Assembly (NCBI GenBank): GCA_963827085.1
Contig: CAWGZY010000003.1
Span: 992,001-1,056,000 of the forward strand
DNA from: JAGVPT01 sp963827085
GTDB taxonomy: Bacteria; Bacteroidota; Ignavibacteria; UBA10030; UBA8401
Direction: 5' to 3'
Length of the DNA: 64,000 nt
In this document: piece by piece, positions 25,480-35,138 of the stretch
Numbering within the stretch: the stretch's first letter is position 1
Layout of the letters: each line of letters opens with the position of its first letter
Made by a program: the position numbers and the translations under genes
The notes under the pieces: generated by a model
Told to the model about the DNA's origin: nothing
The model's input: only the letters and a program-made list of their open reading frames with translations
The model's database searches: none

Positions 25480-26520
25480 CTAATGTGATGACATGGCGGC
25501 GTGAATCGCCGCTCGTTCCATAATTTCGCATAACAGCACGTCCATCACAAGCTTGGGGTCTGTGGCGGAGGACTTCAGCTCACGGTCTGCGCGTGCAAGG
25601 GCAAGAAAAGCATTTTCGACTGCGGCAGGGGAATAGCCGCGAAGCTGCGAGAGGTACTCTTTAATAAAGTAAGGACTGACCCTGACGGCACCTGCCAATT
25701 CGAATTCCGATTTCGCCGCTGCGTGGAGCTCGCGAAGCTTTGCCATGATGATAAAATGGCGCGTGAGCATGACGATGATCAATTGCGGCGATTCTCCGCT
25801 GTCCAGCATCCGCTCGACAATTTCGATCGATTTGGAAATATTCTTTTCGCCGACCATCTTCGTCAATTCAAATACGGTGAATTCCTTCGAAATGCCGACG
25901 ACGGCTTCCACATCTTCCAATTCGATGGCCGGCTTCGAGCCGACGGCAATCAATAATTTATCGATTTGATTTGAGACCTCCCGAAGAGAATTGCCGACGT
26001 ACGCCTGTAAAAGCTCGGCGGCCTCCGGCGTAATTGTCCTGCGCAGCTGCGCAACGCGGCGCTGAATCCACCCCGGTATCTCGTTTTCATACAGCCGGCT
26101 AAATTCACCGCCGACGGAATTCTTTTTCAATAATGGATACGGCTTCTTGCGCATATCGGGCTTCGAGGCAATCAGGATGAGGCATGTCGACGGCGACGGG
26201 TGTTCGAGGTACGGCTCGATGAGTTCTTTGTTTGAAACACGGTCGAAATCTTTCACGATAACAACTCGCCGATCCGCCATCATGGGAAACGAGGAGGCGA
26301 CAGAGACAATGTCTTTTCCGTCTCTCTCGCTGCCGTGAATAATATCGAGGTTGAATCCCCTGGTGGCCGGGTCCACGCCTTCCGCGACAACGGCGCTGAC
26401 AATCTCATCGATAAGAAAATCTTCCTCTCCATAAAAGAAATAGACCGGTGCAAATTCTTTCTTCTTAATGGAAGAAAGAAAAGTCTCGGCTGAAGTTTTC
26501 CCTTTACCGCCTTTAGCCAT
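25480..26520 (-). CDS. holA: DNA polymerase III delta subunit
   Basis: 346 aa. Clamp-loader subunit that opens the beta sliding clamp. Typical marks: APVYFFYGEEDFLIDEIVSA (about 24-43), RRVVIVKDFDRVSNKELIEP, LILIASKPDMRKKPYPLLKK, SLREVSNQIDKLLIAVG, VFELTKMVGEKNISKSIEIV. Length fits HolA. Starts 14 bp after the cyclophilin stop and ends 9 bp before the phytol kinase fusion start. Confidence 0.93.
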   Translation of the reverse strand: MAKGGKGKTSAETFLSSIKKKEFAPVYFFYGEEDFLIDEIVSAVVAEGVDPATRGFNLDIIHGSERDGKDIVSVASSFPMMADRRVVIVKDFDRVSNKELIEPYLEHPSPSTCLILIASKPDMRKKPYPLLKKNSVGGEFSRLYENEIPGWIQRRVAQLRRTITPEAAELLQAYVGNSLREVSNQIDKLLIAVGSKPAIELEDVEAVVGISKEFTVFELTKMVGEKNISKSIEIVERMLDSGESPQLIIVMLTRHFIIMAKLRELHAAAKSEFELAGAVRVSPYFIKEYLSQLRGYSPAAVENAFLALARADRELKSSATDPKLVMDVLLCEIMERAAIHAAMSSH

Positions 26521-26534
26521 AGCAGAAAGATCCT

Positions 26535-27143
26535 TTATTGAACGATCACATTCTTGATGAGGACCTTTTGAATCGGATTATCGTTAGAGTCGCGCGGGAC
26601 GGCGGCGATTTTATCCACAACGTCCATGCCCTTCACGACTTTTCCGAAGACGGTGTATTGGCCGTCTAAGGACGGTGTGGCAGCGACGGTAATGTAGAAC
26701 TGGCTGCCGTTCGATTTGCGTGCCGGATTCACTGCATCTCCCTGGCGCGCCGCGGCGATAACGCCCCGGTTATGCGTCAACCCGATCTCGGCATCGATCG
26801 TATATCCCGGTCCGCCCAATCCGTCCTTCGAACGGTCGTCCCCCTTTGAATTCGGGTCGCCCCCTTGAATGATGAACCCGGGAATTACGCGATGGAATGT
26901 TGTCCCGGCATAAAATCCTTCTTTTGCCAGTTTACGGAAATTGGCCGCATGCTTCGGCGCTTTATCGTCGGCTAACTGGATGGTGATGTTGCCCATTGAA
27001 GTTTTAATGACAACAAGACCGTGAGAGTCTTTCGTTGCAGCCATCGAAGATCTTCCTTTCTTTGTCGAATTGTTTTCTTGGCCGACGGAAAAGGTGGAAA
27101 GAAAAACTATTCCACAGAGAAAAATAAAAACTGCTTTCATCAT
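26535..27143 (-). CDS. Exported peptidyl-prolyl cis-trans isomerase, cyclophilin type
   Basis: 202 aa. Signal peptide about 1-21 (MMKAVFIFLCGIVFLSTFSV). Cyclophilin domain about 45-200 with GFYAGTTFHRVIPGFIIQGG, SNGSQFYITVAATPSLDGQY and FGKVVKGMDVVDKIA, including the catalytic Arg in FHRVIPGF. Acts in protein folding outside the cytoplasm. The aromatic residue that binds cyclosporin in eukaryotic forms is not conserved in bacterial members generally. Confidence 0.93.
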   Translation of the reverse strand: MMKAVFIFLCGIVFLSTFSVGQENNSTKKGRSSMAATKDSHGLVVIKTSMGNITIQLADDKAPKHAANFRKLAKEGFYAGTTFHRVIPGFIIQGGDPNSKGDDRSKDGLGGPGYTIDAEIGLTHNRGVIAAARQGDAVNPARKSNGSQFYITVAATPSLDGQYTVFGKVVKGMDVVDKIAAVPRDSNDNPIQKVLIKNVIVQ

Positions 27144-27174
27144 CGTTGTCCTATCATAGCTTTGCGTATGTTCA

Positions 27175-27885
27175 CTAAAAATAATATGTCAGACCGAAAT
27201 TAAGGCCGACGACAAACATCGACAGCGATGCAACCTGGCCGTGATTTTGCAGCCCGGTGCCCCCGGGACCCGTCAAACGTCCGAGCAGTTCCAAACGCAT
27301 TTCTCCTCCGATATACCCATACAAATGCTCGTCAAACGCGGTCTGGCCTACTGCCTGAGCCTTTAGACCGATGCCGTGAGCCGAATAGGTAATGTCGTTG
27401 CCGAATGTATCTTTTTGCTCGAGAGACCCGGTGTGATAGCCGATCCCCCCGCCAAATTTCAAGAAATATCCTTCGCCCGTCACAACATAGAGCGCCATCG
27501 CTGTCGGCATGTGCATGCTGTAGAAAACCGTGTACGTTCCCGCATCCCCGATGGTAAGAGTATACGATTTGAAGAGGTAAGAGTATTCAAGCGCCCCTCC
27601 CCACTCGAAGCTGAACGGGATTTCCGCCCCGCCGAAAAATTCAACGCCTGTCCCAAAATTGCTTTGCACCGTCGGGTCGCCAAGCGTGTTAAGATAATTG
27701 ACCAGTCCGGGTGCATCGGCAAGGGCGATGCCCATTCCCCCATAGATTGAAAAAGTGTTTGCCCGCAGCATGAGCCCATTTCCGCTGTCAGGCGCGGCCT
27801 GGGCGCGAGAAGTGTCCGTGGAACAGACGATAAATGCGGAAACGACGGCAATGTTTACGATGACAGCCGGAAATTTAAAGTTCAA
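27175..27885 (-). CDS. Outer-membrane beta-barrel-like protein
   Basis: About 236 aa with the start I prefer, TTG 27885, giving the signal peptide FKFPAVIVNIAVVSAFIVCS...RAQA. A longer frame to 27993 would overlap the upstream gene by 119 bp and has no support; with TTG 27885 the overlap is 11 bp. The mature part has alternating strands and G/aromatic patterns (WGGALEYSYLFKSYTLTIGD; YFLKFGGGIGYHTGS) and ends in FGLTYYF, a terminal-Phe beta-signal. Family not recognised; an outer-membrane barrel is inferred. Confidence 0.65.
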   Translation of the reverse strand: MNFKFPAVIVNIAVVSAFIVCSTDTSRAQAAPDSGNGLMLRANTFSIYGGMGIALADAPGLVNYLNTLGDPTVQSNFGTGVEFFGGAEIPFSFEWGGALEYSYLFKSYTLTIGDAGTYTVFYSMHMPTAMALYVVTGEGYFLKFGGGIGYHTGSLEQKDTFGNDITYSAHGIGLKAQAVGQTAFDEHLYGYIGGEMRLELLGRLTGPGGTGLQNHGQVASLSMFVVGLNFGLTYYF

Positions 27886-30028
27886 CGGGGAGCCCACTCT
27901 CCAGCGATTCAATGATTTTGAATGTCGCTCGTGTTGTCGCAACGAGACTGTGGAACGGTATGAGGTCTTTGGCAAGATGCACAGAGCTGACAAATTCTTC
28001 GACTTCGGCCTCGTGTCCTTTTTCTACCGAGGCCGTCTCATGAACTTTTCGTGTCCCGCCTTGGTACGTCTCCAGCGCTTTGAAGTTGTCGATGACTGCC
28101 GTTTTCCCTCCTGAGAAAATCTCAATCCGCTCTTTCGGGAGAGCGGAATCTCCGTTTGCAAGATAGGAAATAACACCTACCGAACCGTTTGAGAATCGAA
28201 TTGTGATGGCGATGTTGTCGCTCTGCGACCGTTCTCCGCTCATCGAAAGAGACTGCGCAAAAACGGATGCCGGTTCGCCGTCCGTGATGTATTGGATCGT
28301 ATCGATGAAATGGCATACTTCGCCGATAATCCTTCCCCCCCCTTCAGCCGGATCCTGCGTCCAATGCTCCTTCGGCAAAAAACCGGCGTTCACCCGGTAA
28401 TTGATGAGCATCGGCTCGGCTGCGCCGGCAAAAAAATCTTTCGCCTGCCGCACCGATGAAGAAAACCTCCGGTTGTATCCAACCATGAATCGAAGATGAG
28501 ACTGCTTTTTCGCCGCATCGTGCACTTTGATGACTTCGAAAAGCTCCTTTTCGTTGAGCGCAAGCGGCTTTTCCACGAAAACATGCTTGTGATTCTTCAT
28601 TGCCTGAACGCATAACGAGGCATGGAGGTTATGGCGTGTTGCGATAAACACCGTATCGATGTCTTTCGAGGCGTAAATTTCTTTCGGGTCAGTCGTTGCA
28701 AATTCAAACCCGAATTTCCGCGCGACGTTTTTAGCATTCAACCCGTTCGAGGTGCACACACCCCGCAGTGTTACCTTTTTGGTGTTGATAAACGGTATAA
28801 GCGAGCTTTGTGCAAAATTCCCTGCGCCGATAAAACCGACGGAAAGCGAGCCCGTCGATTCACGCGGGGGTGTAACGGAAACACTATTCTGTGCGGATTT
28901 TTTCTCGTGCGGGTACTCCAGCAGCACACCGATGTAACGCTCTTTTGTTTCCCGCGCAATCATGGCATACGCTTTCAAGGCTTCCGCAATGGGAAATGTA
29001 TGCGTCGTCAGCTTCTCTACATTGACTTTCTTTCCGTCCACAAGCCGCAGGAATTCTTCCATATTGCGCTTCTCGGTCCAGCGCACATACCCAACGGGAT
29101 AGTCCTGCCCTTTCTCTTCATACGACTTATCGTAGCGTCCGGGACCGTACGACCGGGATATTCTGAAATCCAGTTCTTTCATGTAATACGGCGCCCGGGG
29201 AATGGAGATTCCAACATCACCCACGAGAACAACGCGAGCCTTGTCGCGGGCGATCTCGCCGGCGAGCTGCACAGGGTCGCTGCTTTTCGTTGCCGCGGTG
29301 ATGACGATCGCATCCACTCCAAGCCCGTGCGTCTGGGATTGAATATCGGCCATCAATCCTCTCGAGGTGCGATGAAATGCCGCGTCAGCTCCGAGCGTTT
29401 TTGCCAGCGCAACAGAGCGCGTATCAATGTCGATTCCGATCACCGAACATCCGGCGGCTTTCAATATCTGGACCGTCAACTGACCAACGAGCCCGAGGCC
29501 GATAACGGCAACCGTTTCTCCCAGCGTCGGCGCAGTCAGCCTCACGCCCTGGAGTGCAATTGCCCCGACCGTGGTAAAAGCAGCCTCCCGCATCGAAAGT
29601 CCCGACGGTACTTTCACGCAAAGATTTTTCGGCACAAACAACACCTCGGCGTGGTTTGCCGAACTGCCGCCGCAGGCAACCCGGTCTCCTACTGTAAAAT
29701 CATTGACGTCGCCCGCAACCCCGATGACCGTCCCGGCAGAGCTGTATCCGAGCGGGCCGAACGCTTCGAGCTTGGTCATCACTTTCCTGTACACATTCAC
29801 AACACCCTGCTGCCGCATCTGTTGGATGACGAGCTTTACCATGTCCGGATTCGACCGCACTTTGGAGAGCATGCTTTCTTTACGTTTTTGAACGGATGAC
29901 CTCTCCGTCCCTGCACTGATCAGCGAATACTCGTTGCGGACAATAACGCCGCCCCCCTTCAAAGCCGGCTCCGGCACTTCTTCGACATGCATTGTCCCTT
30001 TTTTCATTTCCTGCGAAACCTGTTTCAT
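27875..30028 (-). CDS. Bi-domain oxidoreductase: zinc-type alcohol dehydrogenase fused to Gfo/Idh/MocA
   Basis: 717 aa. Residues about 1-375 are a medium-chain dehydrogenase (YSSAGTVIGVAGDVNDFTVG, ETVAVIGLGLVGQLTVQILK). Residues about 395-717 are a Gfo/Idh/MocA oxidoreductase (LSVGFIGAGNFAQSSLIPFI, VFVEKPLALNEKELFEVI, GGGRIIGEVCHFIDTIQYIT). The catalytic EKPLA motif of the second part is intact. This two-domain architecture is known from polysaccharide gene clusters, where it probably acts on sugar nucleotides or lipid-linked sugars. It is next to a flippase-like gene, which fits a glycan role. Substrate unknown. Confidence 0.85.
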   Translation of the reverse strand: MKQVSQEMKKGTMHVEEVPEPALKGGGVIVRNEYSLISAGTERSSVQKRKESMLSKVRSNPDMVKLVIQQMRQQGVVNVYRKVMTKLEAFGPLGYSSAGTVIGVAGDVNDFTVGDRVACGGSSANHAEVLFVPKNLCVKVPSGLSMREAAFTTVGAIALQGVRLTAPTLGETVAVIGLGLVGQLTVQILKAAGCSVIGIDIDTRSVALAKTLGADAAFHRTSRGLMADIQSQTHGLGVDAIVITAATKSSDPVQLAGEIARDKARVVLVGDVGISIPRAPYYMKELDFRISRSYGPGRYDKSYEEKGQDYPVGYVRWTEKRNMEEFLRLVDGKKVNVEKLTTHTFPIAEALKAYAMIARETKERYIGVLLEYPHEKKSAQNSVSVTPPRESTGSLSVGFIGAGNFAQSSLIPFINTKKVTLRGVCTSNGLNAKNVARKFGFEFATTDPKEIYASKDIDTVFIATRHNLHASLCVQAMKNHKHVFVEKPLALNEKELFEVIKVHDAAKKQSHLRFMVGYNRRFSSSVRQAKDFFAGAAEPMLINYRVNAGFLPKEHWTQDPAEGGGRIIGEVCHFIDTIQYITDGEPASVFAQSLSMSGERSQSDNIAITIRFSNGSVGVISYLANGDSALPKERIEIFSGGKTAVIDNFKALETYQGGTRKVHETASVEKGHEAEVEEFVSSVHLAKDLIPFHSLVATTRATFKIIESLESGLPVEL

Positions 30029-30061
30029 ACACTATACCCTCTAGTAAAAGCGCTGAGACGC

Positions 30062-31075
30062 TTATTGGCCATTCTCAACAATTTCAGTTACACGAATGTG
30101 ATCTCTAAAAAAATAATACGCCCCTATTACCATCGTCAGCAATACGCCGACTTCATGCGTGAGAATCGAATAGCTCAACGCGGTAACGGCGTCAACATGA
30201 TACAATTGGGTGAGAGTGAACGATGTAAACGAATGGTAGGTGCCGAAACCGCTCGGTGTCGGAACGGCGAACGCAACGGTGGACACAACAAGCAATATTG
30301 CGGCTGAACCAAAATCGAGCGAGTGACCGGCCATCGCATCGAACGCGAAAAAAGGAATATACATCAACAGGAGGTAGAGCCCCTGGGTGATGTAGCTCGT
30401 GATGATGATCATAGCGAACTGCCCGGGGTATTTAGCGATCGCGAAGCCGCTGATAAACGATTCAAACACGTGCTCGACTTTCCCGCGGATCTTTTCCGGC
30501 AGGAACACCAGACTTCTTTTCATCAAAGAAAGTATATATTCCGCCTTGAAGAAGAAGAAGATAAAAAAAATGAAAGCGCACACCGAGCCGCCGAGAAAAT
30601 ACGGTTTGATCGAGGCAAACGTCGGGAACAGCTCGGCGAACGAATCGGAATAAATAAACAACACCGCAAGCAGGATGGAAAAAAAAGTGATGATGTCAAT
30701 GACACGTTCGATAACGACGGTGCCGAATACCGCGGTCTTCGAGATCCCCTCGAGCTTCCCAAGCGTGTATGGCCGGACAACCTCACCCACCCTCGGCAAA
30801 AAATTGTTCACCATGTACCCGATCATCACCGCAGAGAAAGAATTCCGAAGTGTGACATTCTTCTTAATGGGGATGAGAAGATATTGCCATCGCCATGCAC
30901 GGACGACATTGCTGAGAATGCCTCCGACGATGAGATAAAAAATCCACACGAAGTGAACCCGCGTCAACGATATCCAAATGGCGTCAAAATCCTGGCCCCG
31001 GAAGGCGAGGTACATGAAGAGCGCCATAATGACGAAGCTGATTGTATAGCGGATATAGGGTTTAGCGCTTTTCAT
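30062..31075 (-). CDS. Flippase-like membrane protein (lysylphosphatidylglycerol synthase TM / UPF0104 family)
   Basis: About 337 aa; ATG 31073-31075 is chosen over a GTG three codons upstream. About eight membrane segments. Marks of the family: FRGQDFDAIWISL, FVWIFYLIVGGILSNVVRAW, NSFSAVMIGYMVNNFLPRVG, EVVRPYTLGKLEGISKT, VAFAVPTPSGFGTYHSFTSF. Relatives include AglD-type and MprF N-terminal flippase domains that move lipids or lipid-linked sugars. It follows lolA and precedes the bi-domain oxidoreductase by 33 bp. Confidence 0.85.
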   Translation of the reverse strand: MKSAKPYIRYTISFVIMALFMYLAFRGQDFDAIWISLTRVHFVWIFYLIVGGILSNVVRAWRWQYLLIPIKKNVTLRNSFSAVMIGYMVNNFLPRVGEVVRPYTLGKLEGISKTAVFGTVVIERVIDIITFFSILLAVLFIYSDSFAELFPTFASIKPYFLGGSVCAFIFFIFFFFKAEYILSLMKRSLVFLPEKIRGKVEHVFESFISGFAIAKYPGQFAMIIITSYITQGLYLLLMYIPFFAFDAMAGHSLDFGSAAILLVVSTVAFAVPTPSGFGTYHSFTSFTLTQLYHVDAVTALSYSILTHEVGVLLTMVIGAYYFFRDHIRVTEIVENGQ

Positions 31076-31088
31076 GGAGAGCACGGGA

Positions 31089-31778
31089 TTATTGGTGAGG
31101 GACAGTATGCCCTTTGGAACGAAGGTCGACTACCTCGACATGCTCCGGCACGGTAAAGGTAAAGCGTTCATCCGGAATCCCGGTGTTGAATCGAACATCC
31201 TTCAACGTATAGAACGTCCGCGTTTCGTTGATGTCAATGTACTCGACGCCGCGGATGCTCCAATCCGCGTCATCAATCCATACTTTGAGTGATTTCAAGT
31301 ATTTGGCAACGCCGGATTTCGGCGAGAGCTTCAAAATGTACGCAGCATGAACATCTCCCCCAGTATCATCGACAAGCGCCGCGCGGAAATTCTGGGGGAG
31401 TCCGACGAGGAATCTTTCGGGAGAAAATGAATCCGGATTTTCCTTGTACGAATCGATGAGCACTTGCTTGTTAACAGGAGAGTACATCCAAACTGTTGCC
31501 CCGTCGGTCGCAAGAATTTGTTCCTGCGACTCTATGCGATACTTATTTCCTTTCTTCATCATCACTGTTCCAGTATACGTCTGTTCAATCTTCGCATACT
31601 TCAATGAAACAGTTTGGGTAAAGCTAGCGGACGCGTCTTCGATATTCGAATACGCTTCCTGCACTTTTTCAAGAACTTCGGCAGCGCTTAATTTTTCCTT
31701 CTGGCCGGAATACAGCCGTGTAACCCCGGCGTGCATCACAGTCAGCATGATAAAAACGGCCAACGTTCGCATCTTCAT
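31089..31778 (-). CDS. lolA: Outer-membrane lipoprotein carrier protein LolA
   Basis: 229 aa. Carries lipoproteins across the periplasm from LolCDE to the outer membrane. Signal peptide about 1-24. Mature protein: LEKVQEAYSNIEDASASFTQ, TYTGTVMMKKGNKYRIESQE, GATVWMYSPVNKQVLIDSY, which are typical LolA strands. ATG overlaps the ftsK stop by 4 bp. Confidence 0.88.
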   Translation of the reverse strand: MKMRTLAVFIMLTVMHAGVTRLYSGQKEKLSAAEVLEKVQEAYSNIEDASASFTQTVSLKYAKIEQTYTGTVMMKKGNKYRIESQEQILATDGATVWMYSPVNKQVLIDSYKENPDSFSPERFLVGLPQNFRAALVDDTGGDVHAAYILKLSPKSGVAKYLKSLKVWIDDADWSIRGVEYIDINETRTFYTLKDVRFNTGIPDERFTFTVPEHVEVVDLRSKGHTVPHQ

Positions 31779-34279
31779 GTGAGACTCCTTAGAATGGCTT
31801 CAAGTTCTGCTTCACTTTCAACGAGCACTTCCCGCGCTTTGCTGCCGTCAAACTGTCCGACAATCCCCGCAGCTTCGAGCTCGTCGACCAGCCGCGCAGC
31901 GCGCGAGTAGCCGACTTTTAGACGCCGCTGCAGCAAGGAGACCGACCCTTGCTGATGACGGACGATTGTTCGCGCCGCTTCAACAAACAATTCATCGCGC
32001 TCTCCGCCGCTCGAACTCATCGAAGCGCGCTGTTTCTCCAGCACCGACGGCAGCTCAAACGGCCTGCTGTAGCCTTTCTGCTTGCCGATGTGGTCGACGA
32101 TCGATTCCACTTCATCGCTCGAAATAAACGCATTCTGAATGCGGATCGGTTTCGGGCTGGACGACGGCATATACAGCATGTCGCCGTTGCCGAGAAGCTG
32201 TTCGGCGCCGTTCATGTCGAGGATTGTGCGCGAGTCGGTTTTGGATGATACCTGATAAGCGATGCGCGCCGGGAAATTCGCTTTGATAACGCCCGTGATG
32301 ACATCCACCGAAGGGCGCTGCGTGGCGACAACGAGGTGGATCCCGACGGCACGTGCAAGCTGTGCAAGACGCGTGATCGGTTCTTCGACCTCGCGGGCTG
32401 CCGTAATCATCAGGTCGGCAAGCTCATCGATAATGATCACGATGTATGGGAGCTTCCGGTGCTTAAACGTATCGGAATCCTTCAACCGTCCGGAGGTGAT
32501 GCGTTCATTGTAATCGGCAATGTTCCGCACACCCGCATGGGCAAGCTTGTCGTAGCGCTGTTCCATCTCAAGCTCGACGGATTTCAACGCAAGGACGGCG
32601 TTCTGCGGCATCGTAATAATTTTTTCGTCGATGTCTTTTGAAACCGCAAGGTAATGATGCTCGAGTTTTTTGTAGAGGCTCAGCTCGATTTTTTTCGGGT
32701 CGATGATGAGAAACTTTACTTCCGACGGATGCAGCCGGTAGAGAATGCTTGCGAGAATGGTATTGATGCCGACGCTCTTCCCCGAACCGGTCGAACCGGC
32801 AATGAGCAGGTGGGGCATTTTGGTGAGATCATCGACATAGACTTCACCGGAAATTGTTTTTCCCATCGCAAGCGGGAGCGCCGCCTGCGAGTCCCGAAAT
32901 TTCGCCGAATTGATAATGCTTCGGATTGTCACCAGCGACGGCTTGTGATTCGGTATTTCGACGCCGACCGTTCCTTTGCCCGGAATAGGCGCTTCGATAC
33001 GGATTCCTTTTGCCTGCATCGCAAGCGCAAGGTCGTTCGCAAGGTTGACGATCTTCGCGACTTTAACCCCGGTCGCCGGGACAAGTTCATACAATGTTAC
33101 AACCGGGCCGGGCGTAACGCTGACGTTCGCCACCTCGACGTCGAAGTCTGCGAGCTTTGCGCGCAGGAGTTCGGCGTTTGCTTTCAGCTCGGCGTCGTCG
33201 ATCGTTTCGGCCTGGCGCTGGGAGTTCAACAGGTCGACGGAGGGGAACACGTAATCGATTTCCTCATCCTGAACATCCCGCTCATCCAGACCGACTTCTT
33301 CTTCGCGCACCATTTCCTTGATATCGAGCGGCGTCTCCTCTTCAGGCTCGGTCGAGGCTTCTCCGGCAGGTTCATCTCGTTCGTCGGCATCATCTGCGGG
33401 CGAAGGCTGTTCGACGGCCGTTGCCTGTTCTTCGCGGGGCAAAAGGACTTTGGATTTTGGGACGCGTTCCGGTCTGGTAGAAATTTCTTCCGCCGGGCGC
33501 TTTACTTCTATCATCGCCTTCTGCTTCTCTTTCTCCGCCGCATGAATAGCCCGCCGTTCTCTCCACCGTTCGAAAGAAGCATTTACTGCCGATGCAATCG
33601 ACACAAAGAAATTTTTCACGCGTTCCGAGGTGACATGAAGATCGAGGTCGATGGCGAGCGTCAGCGTAACAAAAAGAAGTGAAACAGTAACGATAATTCC
33701 GCCGGCTGATCCGATCAATTGCCGCAGGACGGTCGAAAGAAACGCGCCGACCGCGCCGCTCCATTGCGGCGAAAGATCTTCGGACATCCCGACAAGCCTG
33801 AGAAGCCCGCACAGCGTCGCCCACAGGACAACAATAGCGAGAGTATAATTTGTAAAATAGACTAAACGGCGGATATCACTGCGGCGGAGCGTCATCCATC
33901 CCCATGCGAGGAGCAAAAACGGCAGAACGAATACCGCGTACCCAACCGTCGAGTTGATGAGGAAGTTCGATGTGATCGCTCCGACAAGTCCCAGCCAGTT
34001 ATTCGTGCTGATGGCCTTCTCTTGAATCAACGGATCGTTGGTAAAAATCTTGTAGAGCTGGGAAAATGGGACGTCGCCGCTTGCTTCGTCGGCGGGAGAA
34101 TACGATACGAGGCAAAGAAGGATGAGAACGCCCAGCACCATGACGAGGAATGATGCGATCTGCTTATTGCGGCGCGATTTTTTCCCCTCGTCGTTTTTTT
34201 TCCGGCGAGGCGCCGGGTGTTCCGTTGAGATTGAGGTGTCGTCCATTGAAAAAAAATTCTTATTCCTCTTGAACATCAA
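31775..34279 (-). CDS. ftsK: DNA translocase FtsK/SpoIIIE
   Basis: 834 aa from the first ATG (34279); ATG 34246 (MDDTSISTEHP) would give 823 aa and is also reasonable. Four N-terminal membrane segments (about 40-210), a charged, E/P-rich linker (about 240-355) much shorter than in E. coli, then the motor: Walker A LIAGSTGSGKSVGINTILA (about 493) and Walker B YIVIIIDELADLMITAAREV, ATQRPSVDVITGVIKANFPA, and a C-terminal gamma winged helix (SVSLLQRRLKVGYSRAARLV) that reads KOPS/SRS. It clears and pumps chromosome dimers at division. Overlaps comB by about 20 bp. Confidence 0.95.
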   Translation of the reverse strand: MMFKRNKNFFSMDDTSISTEHPAPRRKKNDEGKKSRRNKQIASFLVMVLGVLILLCLVSYSPADEASGDVPFSQLYKIFTNDPLIQEKAISTNNWLGLVGAITSNFLINSTVGYAVFVLPFLLLAWGWMTLRRSDIRRLVYFTNYTLAIVVLWATLCGLLRLVGMSEDLSPQWSGAVGAFLSTVLRQLIGSAGGIIVTVSLLFVTLTLAIDLDLHVTSERVKNFFVSIASAVNASFERWRERRAIHAAEKEKQKAMIEVKRPAEEISTRPERVPKSKVLLPREEQATAVEQPSPADDADERDEPAGEASTEPEEETPLDIKEMVREEEVGLDERDVQDEEIDYVFPSVDLLNSQRQAETIDDAELKANAELLRAKLADFDVEVANVSVTPGPVVTLYELVPATGVKVAKIVNLANDLALAMQAKGIRIEAPIPGKGTVGVEIPNHKPSLVTIRSIINSAKFRDSQAALPLAMGKTISGEVYVDDLTKMPHLLIAGSTGSGKSVGINTILASILYRLHPSEVKFLIIDPKKIELSLYKKLEHHYLAVSKDIDEKIITMPQNAVLALKSVELEMEQRYDKLAHAGVRNIADYNERITSGRLKDSDTFKHRKLPYIVIIIDELADLMITAAREVEEPITRLAQLARAVGIHLVVATQRPSVDVITGVIKANFPARIAYQVSSKTDSRTILDMNGAEQLLGNGDMLYMPSSSPKPIRIQNAFISSDEVESIVDHIGKQKGYSRPFELPSVLEKQRASMSSSGGERDELFVEAARTIVRHQQGSVSLLQRRLKVGYSRAARLVDELEAAGIVGQFDGSKAREVLVESEAELEAILRSLT

Positions 34280-35030
34280 GAGTAATGGAGTGCTTGGGCT
34301 CTTCCTTCTTCAGCTTAATAACGTTGCCGATCAGGAGGGGGAGCACTGGAATGGAATCGACGCTCACGCATGTCTTAAGGTCGTTTTCGAAACCGATGTC
34401 GACAAGATACTTTCCATGGTCGGAGCTTTTTGCCATCTTGAGCAAATTTTTGCCGACGTTCTTATAGAGCACCTGTGCAGCCCCGGCTGCATCATTCACG
34501 TCGACGACGATCGGTGAATCTTCGACGAGCATCTTGACGAGCATGCCCGCACAGACAGAATCTTCCATGCTGAAAAGCTGCTTCTCACCGGCGCAGACGA
34601 CGGAAAAGTCTTCGCCTGCCTGGCGGATAAAATCGGCCACAAGCGAAACATTGATAAAACCGCCGACCGCCATTCGTTTGGCGTATTTTGCCTTCACCAT
34701 CGCCGAGGATCCGTTCGTGGTGCAGAAGATGATAGACTTCCCCTTCACCGCTTCTTCCGTATACTCGCTGGGAGAATTTCCTAAATTGAATCCGGTAATA
34801 ATTTTCCCGTTCCGTTCGCCGCCGCGAAGAACAACATCACCAAAAAGGTTGCCGGATACTTTCACAGCCGATTCGATGGAACCGACCGGGATGATTTCAC
34901 GCGCCCCGTTATTCAGAGCCGTCACAATGGTGGTGCTGGCCCTCAACACGTCGATAACAATGACATTCTTGTCGCGCAATTGCATCTCGTCGACTTGAGC
35001 AGGAGAAAAGTACACATCAATTTTCATCAC
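34260..35030 (-). CDS. comB: 2-phosphosulfolactate phosphatase family protein (ComB)
   Basis: 256 aa. ComB family: IDVYFSPAQVDEMQLRDKNV, VIDVLRASTTIVTALNNGAR, LRGGERNGKIITGFNLGNSP, IIFCTTNGSSAMVKAKYAKR, DSVCAGMLVKMLVED. In methanogens the enzyme makes sulfolactate for coenzyme M; many bacteria carry ComB homologues whose product is less certain. No comA, comC or other coenzyme M gene is visible here. It overlaps ftsK at its 3' end. Confidence 0.85.
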   Translation of the reverse strand: MMKIDVYFSPAQVDEMQLRDKNVIVIDVLRASTTIVTALNNGAREIIPVGSIESAVKVSGNLFGDVVLRGGERNGKIITGFNLGNSPSEYTEEAVKGKSIIFCTTNGSSAMVKAKYAKRMAVGGFINVSLVADFIRQAGEDFSVVCAGEKQLFSMEDSVCAGMLVKMLVEDSPIVVDVNDAAGAAQVLYKNVGKNLLKMAKSSDHGKYLVDIGFENDLKTCVSVDSIPVLPLLIGNVIKLKKEEPKHSITLDVQEE

Positions 35031-35138
35031 AACACCTTGTTTCTGTAGTCATTGGCAACGCCCCCATAAAATCACGTTTAGGTCTTAGGTTTTGAACATT
35101 AGATGTCAAAAATGATATTTACTTCTCACTTCTTAGCT

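Noticed and set aside
27886..27993. Longer N-terminus for the barrel protein (start at 27993)
   Set aside because: It would overlap the upstream gene by 119 bp and place a non-signal sequence before a clear signal peptide.
28622..29899. 425-codon plus-strand frame opposite the bi-domain oxidoreductase
   Set aside because: Length comes from GC-biased third positions of the real gene; composition rich in R, H and C and no motifs.
32654..33682. 342-codon plus-strand frame opposite ftsK
   Set aside because: Antisense shadow; F/R/D-rich translation with no domain.
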